DNA from: Cupriavidus respiraculi
GTDB taxonomy: Bacteria; Pseudomonadota; Gammaproteobacteria; Burkholderiales; Burkholderiaceae
Length of the DNA: 64,000 nt
Assembly: GCF_914271545.1 (NCBI RefSeq)
Contig: NZ_CAJZAH010000002.1
Location: 1,302,001-1,366,000, forward strand
Direction of reading: 5' to 3'
The first letter of the stretch is position 1. Every line of letters starts with the position of its first letter. The notes under the pieces were generated by a model. That model had not been told where the DNA came from. It saw only the letters and a program-made list of their open reading frames with translations, and did no database searches. Shown in pieces: positions 29,434 through 36,660 of the stretch. Both the position numbers and the translations under genes were made by a program.

Positions 29434-30666
29434 ATGTTTAGTTTCTGGAAGAAGCGCAAGGCCGAACCGGCCCCGACGCCAACCGAGCCGCCCGTGGCGG
29501 CTCCGCAGCCGGCGCCCGTGCCGGCTCCGGTGGCCGAGGCCGTGGTTCCCTTCGACAAGCCGGCCGCTCCTTCACCGGTCCAGCCCGCCCCCGCCGCACC
29601 CGCGAGCCTGCCGGTGATCGCGCCCGCGCCGGTGCCCGCGCCGATGCAGGCGCCGCTACCCCCGATCGCTTCCCCCGCAGCCGCACCCGCCACCGCCGCG
29701 CTCGAGGAGCCCGAGCCCGAAGAAGAACTGGAACTGGTGCCTCCGCCCGAAGCCTCCGCCGAAGCCAAGCGCGGGTGGATGCAGCGGCTGCGTACCGGCC
29801 TGAACAAGACCAGCCGCGGCATCAGCACGCTGTTCGTGGGCGTCAAGGTCGACGAGGCCCTGTTCGAGGAACTGGAGACCGCGCTGCTGATGGCGGACGC
29901 CGGCGTCGAGGCCACCGAATACCTGCTCAACGAGCTGCGCCGGCGCGTACGCAACGATCGCATCGATACGGCGGACGGCGTCAGGCTGGCGCTGCGCGAT
30001 CTGCTGACCGACCTGCTCAGGCCGCTGGAAAAGACCATGGCGCTCGGCCGCGAGCAGCCGCTGGTCATGATGATCGCGGGCGTCAACGGTGCCGGCAAGA
30101 CCACCAGCATCGGCAAGCTGTGCAAGCACTTCCAGCACTATGGCCAGTCGGTGCTGCTGGCCGCGGGCGACACGTTCCGCGCCGCCGCGCGCGAGCAGCT
30201 GACGATCTGGGGCGAGCGCAACAACGTCACCGTGGTGGCGCAGGAAAGCGGCGATCCCGCGGCGGTCATCTTCGACGCGGTGAACGCCGCGCGCGCGCGC
30301 CGGGTCGATATCGTGATGGCGGATACCGCCGGCCGCCTGCCCACCCAGCTCCACCTGATGGAGGAGCTGCGCAAGGTCAAGCGCGTGATCGGCAAGGCCA
30401 TGCCCAGCGCGCCGCACGAACTGCTGCTGGTGATCGATGCCAACACGGGGCAGAACGCGCTGGCGCAGGTGCGCGCGTTCGACGATGCGCTCGGCCTCAC
30501 CGGCCTGATCGTCACCAAGCTGGACGGCACGGCCAAGGGCGGCATCCTCGCGGCCATCGCGCGGCAGCGCCCGGTGCCGGTCTACTTCGTCGGCGTCGGC
30601 GAAAAGGTCGAGGACCTGCAGCCGTTCAAGGCGCGCGAGTTCGCCGACGCGCTGCTCGGCCTCTGA
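29434..30666 (+). CDS. ftsY: signal recognition particle receptor FtsY
   Basis: 410 residues from ATG 29434 (MFSFWKKRKAEP). The A domain (about 10-110) is a Pro/Ala-rich then acidic linker. The NG domain follows: G1 GVNGAGKTT at 216-224, DTFRAAAREQL, DTAGRLPTQ, TKLDGTAKGG and C-terminal GVGEKVEDLQPF. It is the GTPase that docks SRP-ribosome complexes at the membrane. The same frame is open upstream for 3 kb, but that part is antisense to the M16 genes and not coding. A terminator follows. Confidence 0.97.
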   Translation: MFSFWKKRKAEPAPTPTEPPVAAPQPAPVPAPVAEAVVPFDKPAAPSPVQPAPAAPASLPVIAPAPVPAPMQAPLPPIASPAAAPATAALEEPEPEEELELVPPPEASAEAKRGWMQRLRTGLNKTSRGISTLFVGVKVDEALFEELETALLMADAGVEATEYLLNELRRRVRNDRIDTADGVRLALRDLLTDLLRPLEKTMALGREQPLVMMIAGVNGAGKTTSIGKLCKHFQHYGQSVLLAAGDTFRAAAREQLTIWGERNNVTVVAQESGDPAAVIFDAVNAARARRVDIVMADTAGRLPTQLHLMEELRKVKRVIGKAMPSAPHELLLVIDANTGQNALAQVRAFDDALGLTGLIVTKLDGTAKGGILAAIARQRPVPVYFVGVGEKVEDLQPFKAREFADALLGL

Positions 30667-30692
30667 GCCGCACGCCGCCGGCCGAATGAAAA

Positions 30693-30726
30693 ACGCCCTT
30701 GGGTGCGAACCCAAGGGCGTTTGTCT
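30693..30726. terminator. intrinsic terminator after ftsY
   Basis: ACGCCCTTGGG (30693-30703) pairs with CCCAAGGGCGT (30710-30720), loop TGCGAA. TTTGTCTTT follows on the plus strand and a T-run on the minus strand (from the A-run at 30689-30693), so it may also stop the maiA transcript. Confidence 0.85.
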
Positions 30727-30758
30727 TTGACGGGCGCTACCGCGGCCGCGTCGATCGA

Positions 30759-31406
30759 TTACTCCGCATCGGGCTGCGCCTTGGGCTCGGCCTTCTGGAA
30801 CGCGCTCTGCGCCATGCACGCCTCGAACACCCGGGCGATGACCGGAAAGCGCGCCACGTCGATCTGGAAGCGCTGCGCATTGAAGACCTGCGGCACCAGG
30901 CAGATATCCGCCAGCGTCGGCGTATCGCCGAAACAGAAGCGGCCGGCCTTGCCCTCGCGCTCCAGCGTCGTGTTCAGCGACGTCAGGCCCAGCTCGACCC
31001 AGTGCTTGTACCAGGCGTCCTTGGCCTCCTCCGCCACGCCGAGCGTGTGCTTCAGGTACTTGAGCACGCGCAGGTTGTTCAGCGGATGGATATCGCAGGC
31101 GATGGCCTGGGACAGCGCGCGCACATAGGCGCGGTCCAGCGCCGTGCCCGGCAGCAGCGGCGGCTCCGGATGCGTCTCGTCCAAATACTCGACGATCGCC
31201 AGCGACTGGCTCAGCGCGTGGTCGCCGTCCAGCAGGGTCGGCACCAGCGCATTGGCATTGAGCTGGGTGTAGGCCTCGCTGAACTGCTGCCCACCGTCGC
31301 GCAGCAGATGCACCGGGATGTATTCGAACGGCAGTCCCTTCAGTTCGAGCGCGATGCGCACGCGGAATGCGGCCGAGCTGCGGAAATAGCTATAGAGCTT
31401 GAGCAT
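30759..31406 (-). CDS. maiA: zeta-class glutathione transferase: maleylacetoacetate/maleylpyruvate isomerase
   Basis: 215 residues from ATG 31406 (MLKLYSYFRS). Zeta GST motif SSAAFRVRI is at 10-18 (the Cys common in SSCxxRVR is Ala here). C-terminal GST features include SQAIACDIHPLNNLRVLKYL and FGDTPTLADICLVPQV. It isomerises cis to trans of maleylacetoacetate (tyrosine route) or maleylpyruvate (gentisate route) with glutathione. The adjacent hydrolase gene ends two bases before its start, so the two act in the same pathway; the substrate cannot be decided from sequence. Confidence 0.9.
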   Translation of the reverse strand: MLKLYSYFRSSAAFRVRIALELKGLPFEYIPVHLLRDGGQQFSEAYTQLNANALVPTLLDGDHALSQSLAIVEYLDETHPEPPLLPGTALDRAYVRALSQAIACDIHPLNNLRVLKYLKHTLGVAEEAKDAWYKHWVELGLTSLNTTLEREGKAGRFCFGDTPTLADICLVPQVFNAQRFQIDVARFPVIARVFEACMAQSAFQKAEPKAQPDAE

Positions 31407-31408
31407 CG

Positions 31409-32110
31409 TCACACCACCTTGACGGTCAGTTCGCCGACGCCGTCGATGACGCAGTGCATGACATCGCCCTTGACCACCGGCCCCACGCCCTCCGGCGTGC
31501 CGCTGTAGATCAGGTCGCCGGGCTGCAGCTCGAACAGCCGGGACAGATACGACACCATCTCCGGCACCGACCAGATCAGGTCCGACAGATCGCCCCGCTG
31601 CTTCTCGACGCCGTTGACGGCCAGCGTGACCGCGCCCTTGGCCGGATGGCCGACGTCCGCCACCGGCACGATCGGACCGATGGGCGCGGAGTGGTCGAAC
31701 GCCTTGCCGGTTTCCCACGGGCGTCCGGTTTTCTTCGATTCGTTCTGCAGGTCGCGCCGTGTCATGTCCAGGCCGATGGCGTAGCCGAACACATGGCCGG
31801 ACGCCTGCTCCACCGGGATATCGCGCCCGCCCTTGCCGATGGCCACGACCAGTTCCACTTCGTAATGCACGTTGTTGCTGCCGGGCGGATAGGGAAAGCT
31901 GCCGGTCTCGCCGTCCGCCACGTAGCTCACCGCGTCGGCCGGCTTGCAGAAGAAGAACGGCGGCTCGCGGTCGGGGTCCGAGCCCATCTCGCGGGCATGG
32001 GCGGCATAGTTGCGGCCAACGCAATAGACCCGGCGCACCGGGAACCGGGCGCTGCCGCCGCGCACGGGCACGCCGTTAGGCGCCGGCGGCGCGAAAACGA
32101 ATTCCGTCAT
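31409..32110 (-). CDS. fumarylacetoacetate hydrolase-family protein (fumarylpyruvate hydrolase-like)
   Basis: 233 residues, FAH C-terminal domain only: [26 protein letters not shown], metal ligands in [16 protein letters not shown], and [10 protein letters not shown]-like [15 protein letters not shown]. At this length it resembles YcgM/NagK fumarylpyruvate hydrolases more than full fumarylacetoacetases. It cleaves the ring-opened product made by the neighbouring isomerase. It is first gene of a two-gene minus-strand unit, divergent from the ANTAR regulator. Confidence 0.88.
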   Translation of the reverse strand: MTEFVFAPPAPNGVPVRGGSARFPVRRVYCVGRNYAAHAREMGSDPDREPPFFFCKPADAVSYVADGETGSFPYPPGSNNVHYEVELVVAIGKGGRDIPVEQASGHVFGYAIGLDMTRRDLQNESKKTGRPWETGKAFDHSAPIGPIVPVADVGHPAKGAVTLAVNGVEKQRGDLSDLIWSVPEMVSYLSRLFELQPGDLIYSGTPEGVGPVVKGDVMHCVIDGVGELTVKVV

Positions 32111-32273
32111 CCAACTCTCCTGGCTTTCTTATGGTGGTCGCCGGCTCGGCGGGGCGGGCCGGCGCGTGGCGCGGCGCCGCCCGGGCGGGCTTCGGCAGGG
32201 CATCAGGATACACCGGCATGCCGGGCGCCCGGCGCCGCCAGGGGATGCGGAACGATGCGGCACTGCACCAGAC

Positions 32274-32290
32274 CCGGCGCGAATATTGCA
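32274..32290 (+). promoter_or_regulatory. candidate sigma-54 promoter upstream of the ANTAR regulator
   Basis: CCGGCGCG-AATA-TTGCA: the invariant GG (32276-32277) and GC (32288-32289) are 10 bp apart, and the -12 half TTGCA is perfect; two mismatches to the -24/-12 consensus. It would start RNA near 32301, leaving only 16 nt before the ATG at 32317, which is short. That tension lowers confidence. Confidence 0.45.
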
Positions 32291-32316
32291 TGAACGGGAG
32301 GCCCCATGACAAAGCC

Positions 32317-32949
32317 ATGAACCAGCGCCCCACCTTTTCCTCGAGCGCCCCTTCCGCAACCGGCTCCCGCTCCCTGCGGATCCTGCTGGTGCGCGATCCG
32401 CACGACGCCGATCCGCTCAATGTGGAGACCATCCGCGCGGGCCTGGCCAGCGCCGGGTTCGCCGACATCGAGACGGTGGAGGCCGACCTGAAGCTGCCCG
32501 ACGTGATCGGCGCGCGCCAGCCCGACCTGATCATCATCGCCAGCGAATCGGCCGCCCGCGACACCGTCGAGCACGTGTGCGTCTCGACCCAGCACGCCCC
32601 CCGCCCTATCGTGCTGTTTACCGACAACGACGACGCGGAACGCATCAAGACCGCGCTTTCGGCGGGCATCACCGCCTATATCGTCGACGGCCTGCGCGCC
32701 GAGCGCGTCAAGACCGTGCTCGACGTGGCCTATGCCCGCTTCGAACTGGATCAGGCCCTGCGCGCCGAACTGGATGCCACCAAGCTGAAGCTGGCCGAGC
32801 GCAAGGTGGTGGAGCGGGCCAAGGGGCTGCTGATGCAGACCCGCGGCATGACCGAGGACGAGGCCTACAAGCGCCTGCGCGGCATGGCGATGGAGCGCGG
32901 CCTGAAGCTCGTGGAAGCCGCCCAGCGCGTCATCGACGTGATGGCCTGA
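32317..32949 (+). CDS. nasT: NasT-like ANTAR-domain antitermination regulator
   Basis: 210 residues from ATG 32317. Residues ~20-140 are a receiver-like domain (LRILLVRDPHDADP, RPIVLFTDNDDAERIKTALS). The C-terminal ~70 residues form an ANTAR RNA-binding domain (LAERKVVERAKGLLMQTRGM, EDEAYKRLRGMAMERG). ANTAR proteins bind paired hexaloop hairpins in leaders and prevent termination; such a leader lies directly downstream, before nrtA. The phospho-acceptor position reads IIIASESA where family members have an Asp, so phosphorylation there is impossible. A start at 32290 is also in frame. A 4-codon ORF (32306-32320) overlaps the ATG as ATGA and has the better Shine-Dalgarno GGGAGG. Confidence 0.9.
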   Translation: MNQRPTFSSSAPSATGSRSLRILLVRDPHDADPLNVETIRAGLASAGFADIETVEADLKLPDVIGARQPDLIIIASESAARDTVEHVCVSTQHAPRPIVLFTDNDDAERIKTALSAGITAYIVDGLRAERVKTVLDVAYARFELDQALRAELDATKLKLAERKVVERAKGLLMQTRGMTEDEAYKRLRGMAMERGLKLVEAAQRVIDVMA

Positions 32950-33229
32950 AGCCCGCCATCGCGCGGCACCACCGCGCCCCGCGACGGGGCGCACGCCGAT
33001 GGTGCAATGCACGAAACCGGCGCCAGACGAGCCCTGCGCGGCGCCGGCCCATGCACCCGCCGCGCTTGCCCAGCGCGCACGCATTCGGCGCGCATTCCCC
33101 GCGAACTGGCACGCGTCCCGCCACCGGTTCCCACGAACGGCCCGACCTTGCCCCAAGCCGGATACGGCTGCCCCAGACTCGTTCCGTTTGCGCCCCAAAC
33201 CCGCGCCACCGCGAGGCAGGGCCTGCGCC
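32950..33229 (+). other. intergenic region between nasT and the nrtA promoter
   Basis: About 280 bp without a supportable gene. It holds a short palindrome GTGCA-A-TGCAC (33002-33012) and GC-rich DNA of no recognised meaning. Enhancer sites for NtrC would be expected here given the sigma-54 promoter, but I could not find a convincing TGCAC-N5-GTGCA-type site. Confidence 0.5.
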
Positions 33230-33281
33230 GGCCGCCGTTGGCATACCCATTGCGTAATGGCTGTGTCGGCCAACGGCGGCC
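33230..33281. repeat. 13-bp inverted repeat spanning the nrtA promoter
   Basis: GGCCGCCGTTGGC (33230-33242) and GCCAACGGCGGCC (33269-33281) are exact reverse complements, 26 bp apart. The left arm contains the -24 GG of the sigma-54 promoter. The right arm begins near the expected transcription start. The spacer holds the smaller palindrome CCATT-GCGT-AATGG. Confidence 0.85.
33238..33254 (+). promoter_or_regulatory. sigma-54 (-24/-12) promoter for nrtABC
   Basis: TTGGCATA-CCCA-TTGCG: GG at 33240-33241 and GC at 33252-33253 separated by exactly 10 bp, with flanking TTGGCA and TTGC matching the RpoN consensus. The predicted start is near 33265, giving a ~145-nt leader that contains the hairpins and terminator below. 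Confidence 0.7.
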
Positions 33282-33300
33282 GCACCAGCATCGATGCGCA

Positions 33301-33344
33301 CGGCCAATGACGGCCGCGCGTTCATCCGGGACAACGGCGTCCTG
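33301..33344 (+). promoter_or_regulatory. ANTAR-type double-hairpin antitermination element in the nrtA leader
   Basis: Hairpin 1: CGGCC-AATGAC-GGCCG (33301-33316). Hairpin 2: CGGGAC-AACGGC-GTCCTG (33327-33344, one G-U pair), 10 nt apart. Both loops are six bases with A at position 1 and G at position 4, the published ANTAR RNA signature. The 3' half of hairpin 2 (33336-33344) is also the 5' arm of the terminator, so the two folds exclude each other. Confidence 0.75.
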
Positions 33345-33399
33345 ACCCGCATCCGGCCTGGCCACAGGCGGAAGCGGCTCAGGACGCCTTTTCTTTTTT
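33336..33399 (+). terminator. leader terminator (attenuator) before nrtA
   Basis: GGCGTCCTGA (33336-33345) pairs with TCAGGACGCC (33379-33388). An inner hairpin GCCTG-GCCA-CAGGC sits within the loop. TTTTCTTTTTT follows, running straight into the nrtA Shine-Dalgarno GGAG at 33400. Confidence 0.9.
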
Positions 33400-33409
33400 G
33401 GAGCCTTGC

Positions 33410-34729
33410 ATGCCCTCTCGTCTGAAGATCGTCAAGCCATTGCACGCCGCGGTAGCGCCCACGGCGAAGGACAGCGTCGCCGACGCGGTCCCCGCCAGCC
33501 AGGGCCGCCGCCGCGCGCTGGCGACGATCGCCGGCGCCAGCGTGGTGACGCTGGTCGATCCGATGGTGCGCGCCGGAGCGTGGGCCGCCGGCTCCGATGC
33601 CCCCGAGAAGACCGACGTCAGGATCGGCTTCATTCCGCTGACCGACTGCGCCTCCGTGGTGATGGCCTCCACGCTCGGACTGGACAAGAAGTACGGACTG
33701 AAGATCACCCCCACCAAGGAGGCCTCGTGGGCGGGCGTGCGCGACAAGCTGGTCAATGGCGAGCTCGATGCCGCGCATGTGCTGTACGGCCTGATCTACG
33801 GCGTGCAGCTGGGCATCGGCGGACCGAAGAAGGACATGGCGGTGCTGATGAGCCTGAACCACAACGGCCAGGCCATCACGCTGTCGTCCAAGCTCGCGGA
33901 AAAGGGTGTCAGGGACGGCGCCGGCCTGCGCGCGCTGATGACCAGGGAAAAGCGCGACTACACCTTCGCCCAGACTTTCCCCACCGGCACCCATGCCATG
34001 TGGCTGTACTACTGGCTGGCCGCCAACGGCATCCATCCGATGCAGGACGCCAAGGCGATCACCGTGCCGCCGCCGCAGATGGTGGCCAACATGCGGGTCG
34101 GCAACATGGACGGCTTCTGCGTGGGCGAGCCCTGGGGCGCGCGGGCGATCGCCGACAAGATCGGCTTCACCGTCGAGACCACGCAGTCGATCTGGAAGAA
34201 CCATCCGGAGAAGACGCTCGGGACCACGGCCGAATTCGTGCAGAAGTATCCGAACACCGCGCGCGCCATGGTCGCCGCCGTGCTGGAGGCCTCGAAGTTC
34301 ATCGATGCCTCGGCCTCCAACCGCCGCAAGACCGCGGAGACCATCGCCGCCAAGTCCTATGTCAACACCGACATGGACATCATCCTCGACCGCATGCTCG
34401 GCCGCTACAGCAATGGCCTGGGCAAGACCTGGGACGACCCGGACGCGATGAAGTTCTACCAGGACGGCGACGCCAATTTCCCCTACCTGTCCGACGGCAT
34501 GTGGTTCCTGACGCAGCACAAGCGCTGGGGCCTGCTGAAGGAGCATCCCGACTACCTGGCGGTGGCGAAGAAGGTCAATCGCATCGACGTCTACAAGCAG
34601 GCCGCGGCGGCCGCGCAGGTGCCATTGCCCAAGAGCGACATGCGGGCGGCCAAGCTGCTCGACGGCGTGGTCTGGGATGCCACGAAGGACCCGAAGGCGT
34701 ACGCCGACGGTTTCAAGATCAAGGCGTAA
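33410..34729 (+). CDS. nrtA: nitrate ABC transporter substrate-binding protein (NrtA/CmpA/NasF family)
   Basis: 439 residues from ATG 33410, with GGAG six bases upstream. The N-terminus has a twin-arginine export signal: RRRALATIAGAS near residues 33-44, then a mild hydrophobic stretch. The binding domain has NrtA features: IGFIPLTDCASVVMA, YDLKIT-like YGLKITPTKEASW, LDAAHVLYGLIYG, VGEPWGARAIADKIG. It binds nitrate (or nitrite/cyanate/bicarbonate in relatives) in the periplasm for NrtB/NrtC. It is controlled by the sigma-54 promoter and ANTAR leader just upstream. Confidence 0.92.
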   Translation: MPSRLKIVKPLHAAVAPTAKDSVADAVPASQGRRRALATIAGASVVTLVDPMVRAGAWAAGSDAPEKTDVRIGFIPLTDCASVVMASTLGLDKKYGLKITPTKEASWAGVRDKLVNGELDAAHVLYGLIYGVQLGIGGPKKDMAVLMSLNHNGQAITLSSKLAEKGVRDGAGLRALMTREKRDYTFAQTFPTGTHAMWLYYWLAANGIHPMQDAKAITVPPPQMVANMRVGNMDGFCVGEPWGARAIADKIGFTVETTQSIWKNHPEKTLGTTAEFVQKYPNTARAMVAAVLEASKFIDASASNRRKTAETIAAKSYVNTDMDIILDRMLGRYSNGLGKTWDDPDAMKFYQDGDANFPYLSDGMWFLTQHKRWGLLKEHPDYLAVAKKVNRIDVYKQAAAAAQVPLPKSDMRAAKLLDGVVWDATKDPKAYADGFKIKA

Positions 34730-34801
34730 GCGCGGGGCAGCCGGCACGCGCAGCACGACGAGCAGTAGCACCCGTATTCCCATCGCAGGCGTGAACCGTT
34801 T

Positions 34802-34822
34802 GCGCCGGCGCGCCGCCGGCGC
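34802..34822 (+). other. hairpin between nrtA and nrtB
   Basis: GCGCCGGCG (34802-34810) and CGCCGGCGC (34814-34822) are perfect 9-bp arms with 3 bp between. No T-run follows. It lies just before the nrtB Shine-Dalgarno AAGGAG (34826-34831). Confidence 0.65.
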
Positions 34823-34837
34823 TCCAAGGAGCTACCA

Positions 34838-35740
34838 ATGAATGCACTTGCCCAGTCGACGCATCACGCCGTGGCGGCCGTCGCCGCCACGGCCGAACCG
34901 GAAGGCGAGCGCGCGGTCCGCCGCGCCCGCGAGATCGAGGCCGCGGCGCGGCGCGCGCAGCGGCGCGAGACGCTGACCGCCGCAGTCTGGAAGCTGAGCC
35001 CGCCGCTGCTGGGCTTCATGCTGTTCGTGCTGGTCTGGCACGGCATCGCCACCATGATCCCGGCGATCCCGACGCCGGCGGCGACCTGGAACGCCGCGGT
35101 GCCGCTGTTTGCCGATCCGTTCTACCGCAACGGGCCCAACGACCAGGGCATCGGCTGGAACGTGCTGTCGTCGCTGGCGCGCGTGGCGGCCGGCTTCGGG
35201 CTCGCGGCCCTGATCGGCATTCCGGCGGGTTTCGCGCTGGGGCGCTTCGCCTTCCTGAACGCCATGATGGCGCCGATCATCAGCCTGCTGCGTCCGGTGT
35301 CGCCGCTGGCATGGCTGCCCATCGGCCTGCTGCTGTTCAAGGCCGCCAATCCGGCCGCGATCTGGGCCATCTTCATCTGCTCGATCTGGCCGATGGTGAT
35401 CAACACCGCGGTCGGCGTGACCCGCGTGCCGCAGGACTACCTGAACGTGGCCCGCGTGCTGAACCTGTCCGAATGGAAGGTGTTCACCCGCGTGCTGTTC
35501 CCTGCGGTGCTGCCCTACATGCTGACCGGCGTGCGGCTGTCGATCGGCACCGCGTGGCTGGTGATCGTCGCGGCCGAGATGCTGACCGGGGGCACCGGCA
35601 TCGGGTTCTGGCTGTGGGACGAATGGAACAACCTGAAGGTCGAGCACATCGTGATCGCGATCTTCATCATCGGCATCGTCGGCCTGCTGCTCGAACACGC
35701 GCTGCTCGCGCTGGCCCGCCGCTTCAGCTACGGCGGCTGA
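34838..35740 (+). CDS. nrtB: nitrate ABC transporter permease
   Basis: 300 residues. A cytoplasmic charged N-terminus (~50 residues, Arg/Ala-rich) is followed by about six membrane segments of the BPD_transp_1 family. The EAA-loop equivalent is EWKVFTRVLFPAVLPYMLTG, where the ATPase docks. It forms the inner-membrane channel for nitrate with NrtC. It begins 108 bp after nrtA, behind a strong hairpin, and 28 bp before nrtC. Confidence 0.93.
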   Translation: MNALAQSTHHAVAAVAATAEPEGERAVRRAREIEAAARRAQRRETLTAAVWKLSPPLLGFMLFVLVWHGIATMIPAIPTPAATWNAAVPLFADPFYRNGPNDQGIGWNVLSSLARVAAGFGLAALIGIPAGFALGRFAFLNAMMAPIISLLRPVSPLAWLPIGLLLFKAANPAAIWAIFICSIWPMVINTAVGVTRVPQDYLNVARVLNLSEWKVFTRVLFPAVLPYMLTGVRLSIGTAWLVIVAAEMLTGGTGIGFWLWDEWNNLKVEHIVIAIFIIGIVGLLLEHALLALARRFSYGG

Positions 35741-35768
35741 GCCCGCCCCCCCTCTACGGAGAACCGTC

Positions 35769-36572
35769 ATGGAGAAGTTCGTCAGCATCGAAAACGTGGG
35801 CCAGGTCTTCAAGACGAAGAAGGGGCCGTTCGTCGCCCTGCGCGACGTCAACCTGCATATCGCCAGCGGGGAATTCATCACGCTGATCGGGCATTCCGGT
35901 TGCGGCAAATCGACGCTGCTCAACCTGCTGGCCGGGCTGGCGACCCCGAGCTCCGGTGCGCTGATCTGCGCCGGCCGGGAAATCGCCGGCCCCGGGCCGG
36001 ATCGCGCGGTGGTGTTCCAGAACCATTCGCTGCTGCCCTGGATGACCTGCTTCGAGAACGTGTATCTCGGCGTGGAGCGCGTCTTCGGCGGCAAGGAATC
36101 GAAGGCGCAGCTCAGGACGCGCACCCACGAGGCGCTGGCGCTGGTGGGCCTGACCCATGCCGAGGGCAAGCATCCGCAGGAGATCTCCGGCGGCATGAAG
36201 CAGCGCGTGGGCATCGCCCGCGCGTTGGCGATGGAGCCGAAGGTGCTGCTGATGGACGAGCCCTTCGGGGCGCTGGACGCGCTCACGCGCGCGCACCTGC
36301 AGGACGAGCTGCTGAAGATCGTCGCCAAGACGCGCAGCACCGTGGTGATGGTCACGCACGATGTGGACGAGGCCGTGCTGCTGGCCGACCGCATCGTGAT
36401 GATGACCAACGGGCCGGCCGCGACCATCGGCGAGATCGTGGAAGTCGGCCTGCCGCGCCCGCGCGACCGGATGGCGCTGGCCGACGACAAGGCCTATCAC
36501 GCCTGCCGCACGGCGGTGCTCGACTTCCTGTACCGCAAGCAGCGGAACCCGGCGCTGAAGGAAGCCGCCTGA
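35769..36572 (+). CDS. nrtC: nitrate ABC transporter ATP-binding protein
   Basis: 267 residues, a single ABC domain: Walker A GHSGCGKST (41-49), Q-loop FQNHSLLPWMT, signature ISGGMKQRVGIARAL, Walker B VLLMDEPFGALDA, and switch His in VTHDVDEA. Like bacterial NrtD/SsuB-type ATPases it lacks the extra C-terminal substrate-binding domain of cyanobacterial NrtC. It energises uptake by NrtB. Its Shine-Dalgarno is weak; it is the last clear transport gene of the operon. No nitrate or nitrite reductase gene lies in the window. Confidence 0.93.
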   Translation: MEKFVSIENVGQVFKTKKGPFVALRDVNLHIASGEFITLIGHSGCGKSTLLNLLAGLATPSSGALICAGREIAGPGPDRAVVFQNHSLLPWMTCFENVYLGVERVFGGKESKAQLRTRTHEALALVGLTHAEGKHPQEISGGMKQRVGIARALAMEPKVLLMDEPFGALDALTRAHLQDELLKIVAKTRSTVVMVTHDVDEAVLLADRIVMMTNGPAATIGEIVEVGLPRPRDRMALADDKAYHACRTAVLDFLYRKQRNPALKEAA

Positions 36573-36660
36573 AGGAGCCTCCGGACCCGGGGCGCCGCGC
36601 CGTGGGCGCCGGCGCCCCGCTCCGCTATCATGCGCCTCAGATCCTCACCAACGGCCGGCC

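Noticed and set aside
26404-30666. A 1420-codon open frame on the plus strand ending in ftsY
   Set aside because: The first 3 kb is antisense to the two M16 genes. Composition is His/Arg/Gln-rich as expected for the reverse frame of GC-rich genes. Only the FtsY part from 29434 is coding.
33000-33014. GTGCA-A-TGCAC palindrome considered as an NtrC enhancer
   Set aside because: The half-sites are in the reverse order and spacing of the NtrC consensus, so it does not support an enhancer.
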